Of a DNA stretch of 64,000 nucleotides, positions 45,111 to 56,395 are shown piece by piece. Numbering within the stretch: position 1 is the first letter of the stretch; each line of letters begins with the position of its first letter. The notes under the pieces were generated by a model that saw only the letters and a program-made list of their open reading frames with translations, made no database searches and was not told the DNA's origin. The DNA comes from Haemaphysalis longicornis (lineage: Eukaryota; Arthropoda; Arachnida; Ixodida; Ixodidae): contig JABSTR010001672.1 in assembly GCA_013339765.2 (NCBI GenBank), forward strand, positions 269,041 to 333,040, written 5' to 3'. A program made the position numbers and the translations under genes.

Positions 45111-47215
45111 CAGCATTGAATTACTACTCTTATTCGTAGCATTATGTTGCGCCCGAGAACGCTACTGAGTGAGCCTAAATACCGAACTATAGGGGAGTAC
45201 CGCCGCAATGTTCGAACGACAAGGTGAGCACTGATACATTTGAGACCATTGGCACGTGGATGAGTCCGAGAGTAACAGAGCGTGGGTGCACCGAGACACT
45301 GACTCGTACTCACACTTATTTACTACTTCGTGCACAATATGCTAAAAACATTCCTTTTACGCGCCCACCCATGCGTATTACTCCGGGTGGTATGGTGCCC
45401 TTGAGGGAGCATGCAGACATGAACGCCAGTATTATGAAGGTCCACTTCCCATTCATCACGGCCTGTGTTGCGGCAGAGGCGTTCTGTAGTAATAAATGCA
45501 TAAAAAAGGGGAGGGGAGGCAGAATCGACGGGTATGGGACAAATTAAACAGGCCCTCCTAATCTGCTCCCTCATCGCATCAATCAGCGGCATCTGAGACG
45601 TTTGCTATGTGGGCAAGGCTTCTGAGCCTTCCTGTGTGCCTGCACCCATTCTAAAATGGGTATAATAGCGCGGAATGTGGCACGTGCCATTTATGACGGC
45701 GTATGCTTAGAACTTTCCAAGGATTTTTGGACCTTCTGTTGATCCGCTTTACGTTGAACTTTGCGGCTGCGGCAGTGACCACTTGACTATCTCCAATTAA
45801 CAGCACCTTCCGGAGCTCGTTCCGCTCACTCGACATTGCTAGGAGCATCCTGTCCGCCCTCGTTCGTATTGCACGCGCGGCAGCGGCCTGTTCTCCTACA
45901 GCGCTGCTCCTTCCCTTTCCTGGCGCGCACTCCCCCGCTCGCGTTCGTTCGCTCCGACTACAACTTTTCTTTGCACCACTAATTTTCTGTACACCTCACA
46001 AGGCATGTTCTTGAAACAGAGACATCAGAGGCCTTCGCCTTAAAATGAAGTGCGGTCGTTTGGAATACCAAATACGGCTACAGAGCACATATTTATTCGA
46101 CCACCGCGATCGTGATTGTATTTTTGTTTTCTTCTCCTCCAAGCTTTCACATCTGCGTCTTCTCCGTTCATTTCACTGCTCATGAGTGGCGTACACAGAC
46201 AGCCCATCTCTTTCGTACAACGCGCGGAACAGCATAACAACCCCTACTCTGCCTTTGCAGAGCCATCGGACGATAAATTAGCCCTCAACCTCTCACCTAC
46301 ATCTCGCCCTCCACCCCCAAGAGCTAGCATTATCTTTCCCCCCATTAGTCGTTAGTCGTCCAGGCTTTGTCTCCTCGAAGCCGGGGCCGGAGACGAGACG
46401 CCGTTGTGAGCTGCGCCGCTGCTCTGGCGACAATAGACGTCTGGGTCGTTGGCTCTGCTGCGTTGCGAAAGGAAACTCGTGTGGCGTCAGCGGGGGGTAA
46501 AAAGAAAGCAGAACAGACGGGCGAGAGCAAAGAGTAGCCGAAGTAATGCCACGCACTTAAGGGACACTGACGGAAGGCCTGGAAAGATGGCGCACGACAC
46601 GACTGTCCGAAACTTGTGTCGGGCACATCATAGCGATAAATCACATTTCACTTTGAAAAAGCACCGCCGTCGGGCCACTTAATTACGAATTAACGAGCTC
46701 TGGCAGGAAGCGGACGGGGATTAAGACGGATTAAACGAGCCATCGACAGAGCCAGAGTTAAGCTTCTTCAGACGACTGCCTTCTGGGTGTGTCGTATACA
46801 GAGCGCCAAGGCAGAGAAGACAGATGCCCTTTAATAGACGGTGAACTCCAGAGTGACAAAAGCGACGGGAGAAGAACTTGTAATTGCCATTGGACGCCGC
46901 ATTTGAAGACGCGAACAGCGACTGAGCGGACGAGTTGCGTGTCACCAGTATACCTACGGCTCCTGCGAAACTGTGACGAGAACATGATGTGGACAGTTGG
47001 ACAGTATAGCACCCACCGCTACGCACACTGGTCTCCGCAGAAGACAACGCTGTGCGCGATGCGACGCTCGAGTGCGATCTTTCTCGTGACCGACATCATG
47101 TCAATACATCGCTTCACCATCTAACATGTCTCGTGTCATTTGTTCCGCCTCCAGGTAGCAATATGATCAAAACAGAACACTTTTGGGAGCACCCCTTTGC
47201 GCTAAACGCCCACTC
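45111..47215. other. No gene recognised
   Basis: Frames of 60-111 codons on both strands lack domains. CTTAAGGGACACTGACGG near 46556 resembles the TTAAAGGGACAC-type ends of tick MITEs, but no partner end was found. Confidence 0.4.
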
Positions 47216-47240
47216 CCCCCCCCCCCCCCCCCCCCCCCCC
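47216..47240. repeat. Poly(C) tract, about 25 bp
   Basis: Uninterrupted C run, likely hard to sequence and polymorphic. Confidence 0.95.
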
Positions 47241-47301
47241 TGCACCCACCTTTCCAACCTAGGCGCTAGCATTCAGCACATATAGCTTTACCGAATTCAG
47301 G

Positions 47302-47335
47302 GAATGAATGAACGAATGAATGAATGAATGAATGA
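47302..47335. repeat. AATG microsatellite
   Basis: About eight AATG units with one AACG variant. Confidence 0.9.
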
Positions 47336-48159
47336 CAGGTCATCGTTGCCTCCCGAGAAATATTTCCTTATATACCGCATGATGTGTCATTCGACGGAAC
47401 ACATATTACGTCTGTTCTCTTCAATCTCCATTGGAGCCTCTCCTATATTCAAGCACCCTATTTCGCCCAATTCCGCTGAATAGGCATGCGCCTTTGGGTG
47501 GTGACGAGCGAGAACTTCGGCTACGAAATTCAACACATTTCAGTGCCATACAGTCCCATTTCACGCGTTTCCTTATCTCCGGGAGCGCTATGGTGTGCCC
47601 GCAGCCTTTATTCACATAGCCTCTGAACTCTCGCCCGAACGTAAAGCGAGTCCCTGGCATAGCATGCTCTCAACCCTTCTATTTCTTAATGAAGTTTTGT
47701 GCCCCGTCGTTCAGCACGACGCAAAAACCATTAAAACGACCCAGAAAACATAGCGCATGCATCAAGATGCGAGCCCAACACAATTCATTTGACGTCATTT
47801 ACTCTGTCTTAAATGGAACTTTCGGACGAAGGGGACATTTGGCGACCGCGATAAAAGGGTGACTAACGACCACGGCGACTGGTTGAGTCGCCCCTTCAAG
47901 TGTCCGGCGCAGCGAGACAAAAAGTAAACGAGAGCTGCTCTCGAGAGCGCGCTGGGCGATTCCTTGTTTCAGCACACTGTGTTACGAAACTCAAGTCGAA
48001 GCCGACGTCCTCTCTCCCAGGCTTCTGCTTCTTCTCGTTTCTCGCTCGTCCCTAATGGCCCGCACTCCCCAGTGCTGTCAGACAACACAGCCGTCGGCGA
48101 CCGTGGAAACACATTACGACTACACCGCACGACGTCGGCAGCAAGACTGAAGGACAATG
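47336..48159. other. Nothing recognised
   Basis: No coding or repeat signal noted; one TGACGTCA at 47790. Confidence 0.4.
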
Positions 48160-48183
48160 TATATATAGATATAATATATACTA

Positions 48184-48217
<34 letters not shown>
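48160..48217. repeat. TA microsatellite, left flank of foldback element
   Basis: Irregular ATATA then about 17 pure TA units directly abut the left arm of the foldback element. Confidence 0.9.
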
Positions 48218-48223
<6 letters not shown>

Positions 48224-48593
48224 AGTATAGAGACAGAGACAAACGAGAAAGACATTAAAAATAAGAATAAAAGTTTACTGACGTTTCAGGAAGAGGACTT
48301 CCTTTCTTCAGAGTTTCGGCAAAGGTGTACTGGCGCCATTTTCGTGACGTATATGACGTCAGTGAAATCTTGGTGTATCCCGGCATAAAACACTTTCGTG
48401 TTAAAATATAAACCCGAAAACGAACAACCCTATGTATAACGTACTCTTTAGTACTAAAGGTTGCTTCCCCGCAAGAAGACCCTGTGTGTGCAGGGGTACT
48501 CTGAAGAAAGGAAGTCCTCTTCCTGAAACGTCAGTAAACTTTTATTCTTATTTTTAATGTCTTTCTCGTTGGTCTCTGTCTCTACTTACCTTA
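48217..48593. mobile_element. Foldback (FB) element carrying a family A segment
   Basis: Arms 48217-48314 (98 bp) and 48498-48593 (96 bp) are inverted copies differing by one substitution and a 2 bp indel. The arms run TAAGGTAAGTA, GAGACAGAGAC, GACATTAAAAATAAG, TTTACTGACGTTTCAGG and AAGAGGACTTCCTTTCTTCA. The 183 bp between them (48315-48497) is a family A segment corresponding to 49543-49724. TA microsatellites flank both sides. No protein is encoded. The arms contain an ACGTTTCAGGAAGAGG block similar to the palindrome at 9.1 kb. Confidence 0.92.
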
Positions 48594-48627
48594 TTTTTTC
48601 GCGCTCTCTGTGAGTTTTTATGTTTCC

Positions 48628-48629
<2 letters not shown>

Positions 48630-48680
<51 letters not shown>
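48630..48680. repeat. TA microsatellite, right flank of foldback element
   Basis: About 24 TA units. It is followed by ACATTAAAAATAAGGG, another piece of the foldback arm motif. Confidence 0.93.
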
Positions 48681-48684
<4 letters not shown>

Positions 48685-49391
48685 TAAAAATAAGGGTAGG
48701 CAGTCAAGAAAGACAAGGAAAGCAAAGGGGAGAATGTGGTAGGTCATTTATTATCGTTGAAGCAGGTACATATTTTTGAAATAAACATTCTTTCGGGTCT
48801 GCAATGGAGCTGAGTGAGCTAGTTCTTTCAAAACGAACAAAGTTGCAGTGTGCATTCATGGTTCCTGTAACCGCAGCTCACAAGGTGAAGTCGATATGCT
48901 AATGGTAAAACCGCTGATAATCCTAGCGTGACTTTCCGCGATGGGCAGCCTGCCAGCCTGCAGCGAGTTTTACTTCCTCAAAGGAGAATTAACACATCTT
49001 TCAAGCAAAAGCTGTCCAAATCTGAGTCACAGGGTGCTCGCGGCGTTATTTAGGAAATTAGCGTAGCCTGCGGGGCCTGGCAACTTGGACTACTGGTCTC
49101 CGAGAAGAAATTCTCATTAAGGCAGCCGAGAGAATATTGCCTAATTCGATCCAGTGCCGAAATCGACGACCAGTCACGATGCGAGAAGGATCTAAATAGA
49201 AATGAACCGTCGAATAACGCATCGCCATCACCATCATTTGGTCAGGCGACCGGATTACCATCATTTGGTCAGGTGTTCTTGTGAGTTTTGTTGGTTTGTT
49301 TTTGTTGCTTTTTTGTTCTTGGTTTGTCTTCACGGGATCGGGGAAAATACCTGCAGCGCTCTGCAGCTCCCTTGTAACAACCGGTATTTCT
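48681..49391. other. Nothing recognised
   Basis: A small direct repeat ATCATTTGGTCAGG occurs twice near 49233-49275. Confidence 0.4.
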
Positions 49392-49838
49392 AAAAAAAAA
49401 AACTGTGGTTGATTCCTTTGTCATAAGAATCAGTAAAACACGAAAGTGAAATGGGCAGCAAAATCTGCAGCTGAGCATGATTTGCGGGTCGGCGGCTGTC
49501 TTGTGGGTGTGCTTGGCGAGCGACGTCCTGCTGGCGGGTCGCTTCGGCAAAGGTGTACTGGCGTCATTTCCGTGACGGATATGACGTCAGTGAAATCTTG
49601 GTGTGTCCCGGCATAAAACACTTTCGTGTTAAAATATAAAACCCGAAAACGAACAACCCTATGTATAACGTACTCTTTAGTACTAAAGGTTGCTTCCCCG
49701 CAAGAAGACCCTGTGTGCAGGGGTGCACCCTTTACAGGCCGCTTGCTTCGTTGTACTGGCGTCACTCCCGTGACGGATATGACGTGAGCGAAATCTTCGT
49801 GTATCCGGGAATAAAACACTTTCGTGTTAAAAAAAAAC
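49392..49838 (+). mobile_element. Dispersed repeat family A, copy 3 (uninterrupted)
   Basis: Matches the 21.8-22.6 kb copy throughout and without the SINE. It contains two starts of the unit TGTACTGGCGTCA at 49554 and 49752, a period of 198 bp. The first unit holds TGACGTCA, CATAAAACACTTTCGTG, TAAAATATAAAACCC and CTTTAGTACTAAAG. The second is truncated after GGGAATAAAACACTTTCGTG by a short poly(A). AATAAA followed closely by an A run suggests copying from a polyadenylated RNA. Confidence 0.88.
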
Positions 49839-50384
49839 ACATCATGTGCGCACTAGTAGCGCTCAAACGAGTGCCTTCCAAACTCGTTTCAACGCCCATT
49901 TCATTCGATAATTTTTACATTCGTTTAAACGGAACAATTTTTTTCTATTGTACTTGCTCATGTTCTTGATTTAATACCCTACAACCTTCAAGATATGCGC
50001 GCTGAATCGCCGATACCCCATGCACTTGTCACCTGTTTAAGGGCTCATTGAAACGAATTTGTTGTAAATCGTAATTCCGGCTGCACTCACCAATACACAC
50101 TTTTATCTTCCTACTCGGGGCAAGTTCATCTGTATTGACCGGAACAATCGCAAACACCTTGCGTAATTGGTGGCCGTATTACAAACTACTGCAGTGATGT
50201 CGCATTCGTTTTCACCGCATTTTTGTGCGACCTCAGTCCTGCAAATAATGACTGTCGCTAATTTCAAGGTTAAAATTGACTTTGCGCTTGTTCACGAGCA
50301 AATTATAAAAGCTCGCATGCTCGCAGTTCTGTGACAGCCCCTTCGCAAGGAAGGGAGTGGTGCTACGTCCAGCCTCCACCTTTT
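49839..50384. other. Nothing recognised
   Basis: AT-rich. Confidence 0.4.
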
Positions 50385-50455
50385 TTCATCATCATCATAG
50401 TCATAATCATCGTTATTATCACCACCACAATAATCATAATCATCACCGCCACGGA
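50385..50455. repeat. ATC/ATA/CAC triplet-rich tract
   Basis: Irregular triplet repeats of the CAT/ATA type. Confidence 0.8.
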
Positions 50456-50790
50456 GTTCTAGAGGACTGCGTTCGAAAAGGTGGATATGGTGTTCGTCTG
50501 AATTTTGTCTGTAGTAGACCCTCCGATTGCCGTGCTACGTCAAGCTATAGCAGCCGTAAATGACGCTCGCAGTACACGCAGGCCGAAACAGACAATGAAT
50601 TGGGTAATGTAAATGTATCAAAACCATAATTACTATTTTGACATCTATGCTTGTGATGCATGCCTATCACTTTTGAATTCGCGCTTCAGCAATTGCGCAT
50701 GTATTGCGGCTTGCCTATGCTGCCGCGTTGCACTGTAAGGGCCAGGGACCCGTCAAGCTGCGCACGCAGCTTCTTTCCTCCGTCCTACCC
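50456..50790. other. Nothing recognised
   Basis: No coding or repeat signal noted. Confidence 0.4.
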
Positions 50791-50792
50791 AC

Positions 50793-50946
50793 TCAAACTG
50801 GGCAAAATGAAATCTTGAAATGATAAGAAAGCAAGCTCCAAACAAAAATTTTCTTGCACATTTTGTTGCTCTCCGGTTCATCTGGAGTCCCGCCATCTAT
50901 AATGTCCACTTCCAAGTAGTTCATCGAGTCCATAAATAGTTGGCAG
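50793..50946 (-). CDS. Possible short exon (very tentative)
   Basis: On the minus strand a frame beginning at an ATG near 50933 reads MDSMNYLEVDIIDGG, then TPDEPESNKMCKKIF, and stops near 50793. It is acidic and less biased than the CpG-driven frame upstream of it, which is open through 51338. It lies just downstream (minus direction) of a CpG-rich block, where a first exon might be expected. I see no strong splice donor and do not recognise the protein. Chance is a serious alternative. Confidence 0.15.
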
Positions 50947-51149
50947 CTGCGTTTCGGGGGAAGAGGGGGAAGAGACAGACTAATGATATTAGAGTCATCC
51001 TGCCATGTAGTGCGCCCAATGTAGTCAGGGCGGCGGTCAGTAGCGAGGCAACGACCTTCGTACGAACAAAGCTGCTTGCTTTCCCCGAGCGCGGGCCCCT
51101 TTTTTTTACGAGAAGACAACGTTAACAACGTGCGAAGAACGGATCTGGC

Positions 51150-51620
51150 GCCAACTGGGAGTTCTGTCACGGGAAACGAACCACGGAAGCTCAACGACTC
51201 GGCGCCGGAGGCAACGATGCGCTCATCTCTCCTCCCGCGGCTCCAGCGCGCAACGCCGCCGCAAGCGGCGACGCGGAAAAGAGTTGCCACGTGACCCCGG
51301 GGCAGCGTCCAATGGGAACCGCTGAGCGGCCACATCAAAGACTCTCAGAGGCGGCGCCCTACCCTCGCGGTGGCTCCTTAATTGAGACTCCCCTCTCCAC
51401 GGGACGCGCGATGCCCTCCTCTCCGCGCCACTACTACAGGGACTCCTCGACGTCGTCTCGCTCGCATCCCAGACCTCGGGATGCGTCGGAACGAGACTGG
51501 TCGTGACTCGACGGCGAGCGAGTCCTTGCCGGAACGATGCCCTGGAATGTAACCAGCTGTGCAGGAAAGCCCTCCACCACATGTGCGGCGACGGAGGCGG
51601 CCGGAAGCAGGGCGGCGTTG
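51150..51620. promoter_or_regulatory. CpG-rich block with E-box and CCAAT-like words (possible promoter)
   Basis: Dense CpG around 51200-51470, with GCCACGTGACC near 51285 (E-box of the CACGTG type) and GTCCAATGGG near 51308 (CCAAT) within 30 bp. This combination is common in housekeeping-type promoters. No transcript can be assigned. Confidence 0.25.
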
Positions 51621-51876
51621 TTCAAACACACTTTTATCGACATCAAAATAAAGAGACACAGGATGACGAAGCTCCCTCACTTCCGAAAACCGTAAAAAAC
51701 CGACAGGAAATATCTAATCAATGGCTTCTCATATCTGTCGCAAACTTTGCTTTTGTATTTAAAACATACTAGCGCGATACCGTGCTCACGTGTGAAAATC
51801 GAAGCGCCCCGGTGCTTACCACGGAGAATCCGAACAGACTGATGAGGTGGGATTCCAGATTCCAGCGACAATCTAA

Positions 51877-52506
51877 TACCCCTGCTACACTGGGGTCCAA
51901 ATGTCATTTGAACCAAATGTCATTTGACTCAAATGGGTTGCTTCGAATGCCATTCAGAATCCGCCGTGCTACACTACAATTTCGATGGCATTTGAAAGCT
52001 TTCACAACTGTTCGCTGTGCTGTAGTGGCGCTGTTGTTGCCCCGTTCCGTTTTCGTACACTAATACAACAATCAAACTTAGGAGCAGTCCGAGGCAGTAA
52101 AATGATATCAAATTAGAAGAGACACCAGTTTTGACTCTAAATATGGCTGTCTTGCGTTGTTTTGTTTGTTTTTTGCAACTGACCCACTGGTTTTGAGAGT
52201 ATGAAAATTAAATATGTTGATTTCGTATTGTAAGTAAATAAACCGTCAACAAAGTTTCACAAACAACAATATTTTGTTTGTTTTACGTACGGAAGTATTA
52301 TATTTTTTATTGCCGATCGAAGACTCTGCGTCCGAGAGTGCTGGAAATGGCATTTGAAATCTTAAATGTCTCTCTCGGTGCTCATTTGGCTCAAATGTCA
52401 TTTGAGCCAAATGGCATTTAAAAACCTAGTGTAGCAGCACAACTTGGCATTTGAGCCAAATGACATTTGGTTCAAATGACATTTAGACCCCAGTGTAGCA
52501 GGGGTA
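51877..52506. mobile_element. PIF/Harbinger-like MITE, 630 bp
   Basis: Terminal inverted repeats of 59 bp (51877-51935 and 52448-52506) with two mismatches begin TACCCCTGCTACACTGGGG. TAA flanks both ends (51874-51876 and 52507-52509), matching the 3 bp TWA duplication of PIF/Harbinger elements. A second inverted pair with GTGCTACACTA lies inside (51966-51976 and 52427-52440). The ends are packed with the palindrome CAAATGTCATTTG and close variants. The interior is AT-rich and encodes nothing. Confidence 0.88.
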
Positions 52507-52509
52507 TAA

Positions 52510-53229
52510 GGCACGATTAGAAGAATGGGGACGCGAACGCGTCCTTACGAGCAGGCGGCATCCGGCTCCATCTCGCACATGCTTTGAATGAGCCTACATG
52601 ACCAGGAAACGCTGTAGCAGCCATGAAGAGAAAATACAACTTCGTGTAATTTGAAAGAACTAGGATTCGGTATCTCACTCAGCTCCACTACAGCCCCAAA
52701 AGATGTTTTTTTAACGAAAACAGAGCAAGAAGTATTTAAAAATTTTCAAATTTTGCGCCACAGTGACGTGTTATGAGCAAGAATGACGTCATACGGGCCA
52801 ACAATAAAACATAATTTTTGGTGCGCTAACTGCACGTTAGCATTCAAGTGATGCGGTCAAATGGAACTAGAGGCCTCATTACAGACGTCCAGTCATGTGT
52901 CGTCGCGACAGGTCAGTTAGGCGGCCGCCAAGCGCACAGACAAGGTTCCGTGACGTCATAGAAAAGTTGCGGGAAATTGGCTAGGGGGTCGCGACTGCTT
53001 CACACGTTTTCTTTAATATCTCCGTTATTTGTTCGAAGATTGCGATGATATTGGTATCATTGTTATCGGGACTAAGCAGTCTTTCTAATAAACCCAACTT
53101 GTATTTTGTCTTCATGGCTCCTTTAAAGGTATGTTAGTTACTCTGCCCGAAACTATCGCTCTCGTACGCTACCTCACTGAATCTGACCTGGAGAGCAGCC
53201 AACGTACACTGCGTGCGTAGGTATGAAGC
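52510..53229. other. Unassigned, repeat-like
   Basis: The segment to about 53120 has GTATTTTGTCTTCATGG and CTCCTTTAAA near its right end, resembling GTATTTTGTCCTTATAATCC and CTTTAA at 60.70 kb. This suggests a dispersed repeat terminus. Two TGACGTCA octamers occur at 52784 and 52951. Confidence 0.4.
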
Positions 53230-53230
53230 G

Positions 53231-53470
53231 CCCATCATCATCATCATGCCTGTCCCTCCTACAGGATGAAGGCCTCCCCCATGTTCATCCAGCCTTTCCT
53301 GTTGTCGCGATGTCCGTTCTTTCACTATTCGCCTCTGAATTTCCTCATCTCATCCCTCCATCGCTTTGCTGTAATCGTCCTCGCGTTATCCGAAGTCCCT
53401 TTCTCTCGGTGGCCACTCCGCTGTCCTGGTGGTGCACGGGTTGTCACTTCTCCACACTGCATTCCCACTT
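53231..53470 (-). mobile_element. Degenerate RTE-type LINE 3' end
   Basis: The plus strand reads CATCATCATCATCATGCCTG, CTACAGGATGAAGGCCTCCC and CTCATCTCATCCCTCCATCG. This is the complement of an RTE 3' end similar to the one at 4.2 kb: CAT tail, then (A)GG(A/G)(T/C)(G/A)AAGGCCTC, then the AATCTCATC block. The coding frame is broken. Confidence 0.65.
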
Positions 53471-55459
53471 CAAGTCCACTTCTTTCTATTTGTTTCTGCT
53501 ACGACGTCCTTCACCCGAAACCGAACAGAACAAACATCGAACACGCGTGCATGCGCCTGCCTAATTTTCTTAATTTTTTTCCCGCCAAACGACCGACTGA
53601 AAAACGTTCATCTAGACCTCCGAAGCTATAGCCGCCGTCAACGGATTCCACAAGAGGCAGTAACTGTAAGGAACTGCCGTCTCCTCGGTGGACTCTCCCC
53701 CTCTAAAAAAAATGGAAGAAAAAAAAAAAAAACTCGCGCTTGTCAACGTAAAAGATGAGAGAGCGGCCGGTGAGAAACGAAACAGTCTCACACCCCACAC
53801 GTGCGTCGTCTGGCCAGTTTCAAGGGGGCGAAGAACAGATGCGCTGCTCCTCACGACCGAAAGGGACGGCCGACACGTGCGCGCAGACATAACACGCGTT
53901 GGGCGTCGAACGAGCACGACCGAGCAGGGAGAGAAACTGGAACATCTATGGCTACCATCTTCATCTCCCCTCGTTTCACTCGAGTCCTGACAGCCGAATG
54001 TGTCTGGAGCTGTCGTTTGGAGCCGAGACTGGCAGCTATGCATAAGGGTGCACGCGGTCCGGCCGCCACTCACGTCGTGTCGCCGACATCTGGCCGTAAA
54101 ACACTGCCGTGAGCAGCTCCCGTGCTCGTTTCGGTTTGTGTCTTCTGAAAATTTCTTTTGGGTGCACGGAATATTGCTGCATAGCAGCTTCAAACGGTGC
54201 CGGCCACACACAGACTTCTAGGTCACCGATGAAGGAAGCACATGGGCGGGTTGCACCATATACCGAAGGGCTGTATTTCTTAGGAACGAAGCAATTGCTT
54301 CTGACATCCGTAAATCTTGCCGTAGCATCTGGATGAATAAAACCCGCACGAATGCAGCGAGAGACAAGGACGTTGAAGTAACGGTGAGTCCGACGAAGCC
54401 CGGCGACTTCAAAGTCGCATAAAAACACTCCCGAAGTCTCGTGTGCAAAGTCAAACCAGAAGGTCAAGGCAACCATAAATAAAATTACGTGGTATGGTTA
54501 CCGCTTTCTAAGAATGTGAAGGGGAAAGCCTGTACTCGGAAACAAGTTAAGAACGGCAATAGCTCATGTACGGTATCACTCCGCCTATAAGCGACGGACC
54601 CAGATGTCAACTGGAGCGCTTTTTTTTATTGCGATAGTATGCTCGTTGGCATAAATACTACGTCACAGCTATAGATTAACCCCCGTTTCGCGGAGAAACG
54701 CAAGGAGGGAGCGATGATGGGGTCCCCAAATCCACCGATGAAGGTCAGGTGGTCTGCCAGGGTGGACACTACCATACTTGGCCTGTGCCTCGGAGGTGTC
54801 TTGTTCTCGCCTTGGTATGAATGCGTGATTCTGCCTGCTATTTCTCACGCGATTTGCTTGTCGTCGCTGCAGTAGTTTATAAGCATACTATAGGTCCGAA
54901 AAGTCACGGAAACGGCCCGTGACATGTTCAAAGTATTCCCAGTGACGCACTACTTGCGCCGCGCGAAGTAACACCCGGCTGCGGTGATGAGGCATAGCGG
55001 CAACTTTGCCGCCATTTTAAGTTGTAAGCTATTATAGTTAGACCTTCCGTTGACCTGCTGCCGAACTTTTCAGTTTAACTGTGCCGCAGCGCCCGCCTCC
55101 ACTTCCCCTTTCTGGTCGCGCGCGCGCTCCGACAACAACTTCAACCTTCTTTCCGATTTTTCCTTCTTCGATCCTACCCATTTTCTGCCCTCCACAAAGC
55201 GCGTACTCGACACATGGAGATGTCATTCTTTCGCTTTAATAATTGGGTATCCTACTAAAGTTCACCGTTATTCTTTTTTTTTTTTTTCATATAGCGTACT
55301 TTCTCAGCTTTTACTTCGAACACATACTTTCAGTTTTTGCCGGTGAATAACAGAGCATCAGAACACATTTCCGCTATGTTCTTTTTTGCAGGCATAACGA
55401 CGGTATGTCTATTCATCCACACGCACACACAAGTACAAGCGAGTGATATTGAATCTTGC
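53471..55459. other. No gene recognised
   Basis: Poly(A) near 53718-53731 and poly(T) near 55275-55288. Several overlapping frames of 100-200 codons at 53.6-54.5 kb, for example minus-strand 54211-53612, lack a domain and overlap frames on the other strand. Confidence 0.4.
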
Positions 55460-55711
55460 CGCCGGAGTGGCCCGTTGGCTAAAGCACTGCGTTGCTGAGC
55501 GCGCAGACGCAGGTTCGAACCAGGGAGGTTTGTTAGAACGGGCCTCGGCAGTCGTTCTTCTGATGAAGGCGACAAAATTAAGGAAGCGCCAGTACGTCAA
55601 GATTTCAGCGCACGTTAAAGCCAGGTGGTCAAAATTCATCCGCCGTCCTTCACTACGACACGCCTCATAGCCAGGATGACAGATTCGGCGCGCAGAACAA
55701 CCCAAATGTGA
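55460..55711 (+). mobile_element. Old Ruka-like SINE
   Basis: CGCCGGAGTGGCCCGTTGGC, TAAAGCACTGCGTTGCTGAG, the B box CAGGTTCGAACCA, TCTTCTGATGAAGGCGAC, GCGCACGTTAAAGCC, AGGTGGTCAAAATTCATCC and CCTTCACTACGACACG appear in order. AATCTTGC (55452-55459) and AATCTTAC (55712-55719) may be a decayed 8 bp duplication. Confidence 0.82.
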
Positions 55712-55719
55712 AATCTTAC

Positions 55720-56164
55720 ATCCACACAGCAGTCATAAAGTCACGATGAGTTAATTTGATTATAATCACAGAGACACATACGACTTACGTGGTTGTGCCT
55801 GTAGTTATTGCTTGCCAAAGGACAGGCGTGCGTGAAATTATCAGCGCGTTTTTCTGTTTTGCAACTTCATCTTGATAACCGTCAACGCACAGTCAACACC
55901 AAATAGCAAAGCTAACAATATGCTAAGCAAGTGCTATTTTGAAGTAGCAATTGCCCAGCTGCACCGTATGATTCATGATGTCAGCAATGACGAATTCAGG
56001 GAAGGTGCCCAAACTTTAGGTACCTTTCCTGAAAGGTACTATGTTGACCGGACTGCCGCTATGTGACAGGTGCCCATTTTGTTACCTTTGTTATCGTCCG
56101 CCTTCCTAGACTGCGCACGATATCGCTCAAGGAACGCTGTTCGCATTCGGTTTGCGACCGACCG
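55720..56164. other. Nothing recognised
   Basis: AT-rich. GGTACCTTTCCTGAAAGGTAC near 56020 is a small near-palindrome. Confidence 0.4.
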
Positions 56165-56395
56165 GACTGGTGCCGGCCGTATTTTAAAGCGAAGCCGTTT
56201 CTATGCCCCTCACTGATGGCGTCCGGCGCGCGGCAGAACGCACTACAGGAAAGAAAACTTTACACAAGCGCCTCAAGAAAAAAAAAAAAAAAAAAACGCT
56301 TCCCGCGGTGGGAATCGAACGTCGGTCCCTTGTGTTTTGAAGCCGACATCTATTCGGTTGCGCCATTCCGACACGGTCGAAGCAGTTTGAATTTT
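56165..56395 (-). mobile_element. S2 tRNA-derived repeat, nearly complete copy
   Basis: On the minus strand: CGACCGTGTCGGAATGGCGC, AACCGAATAGATGTCGGC (A box-like), CGACGTTCGATTCCCACC (B box-like), GCGGGAAGCG with a T run of about 18, then CTTGTGTAAAGTTTTCTTTCC, TGTAGTGCGTTCTG, CGCCATCAGTGAGGGGC and GGCTTCGCTTTAAAATAC. The order equals the split S2 copy around 30.5/32.1 kb, here with nothing inserted at GTGTAAAG. Confidence 0.75.

Noticed and set aside
53612..54211. 199-codon minus-strand frame
   Set aside because: It overlaps plus-strand frames of similar length, has no domain and its translation contains no family pattern.
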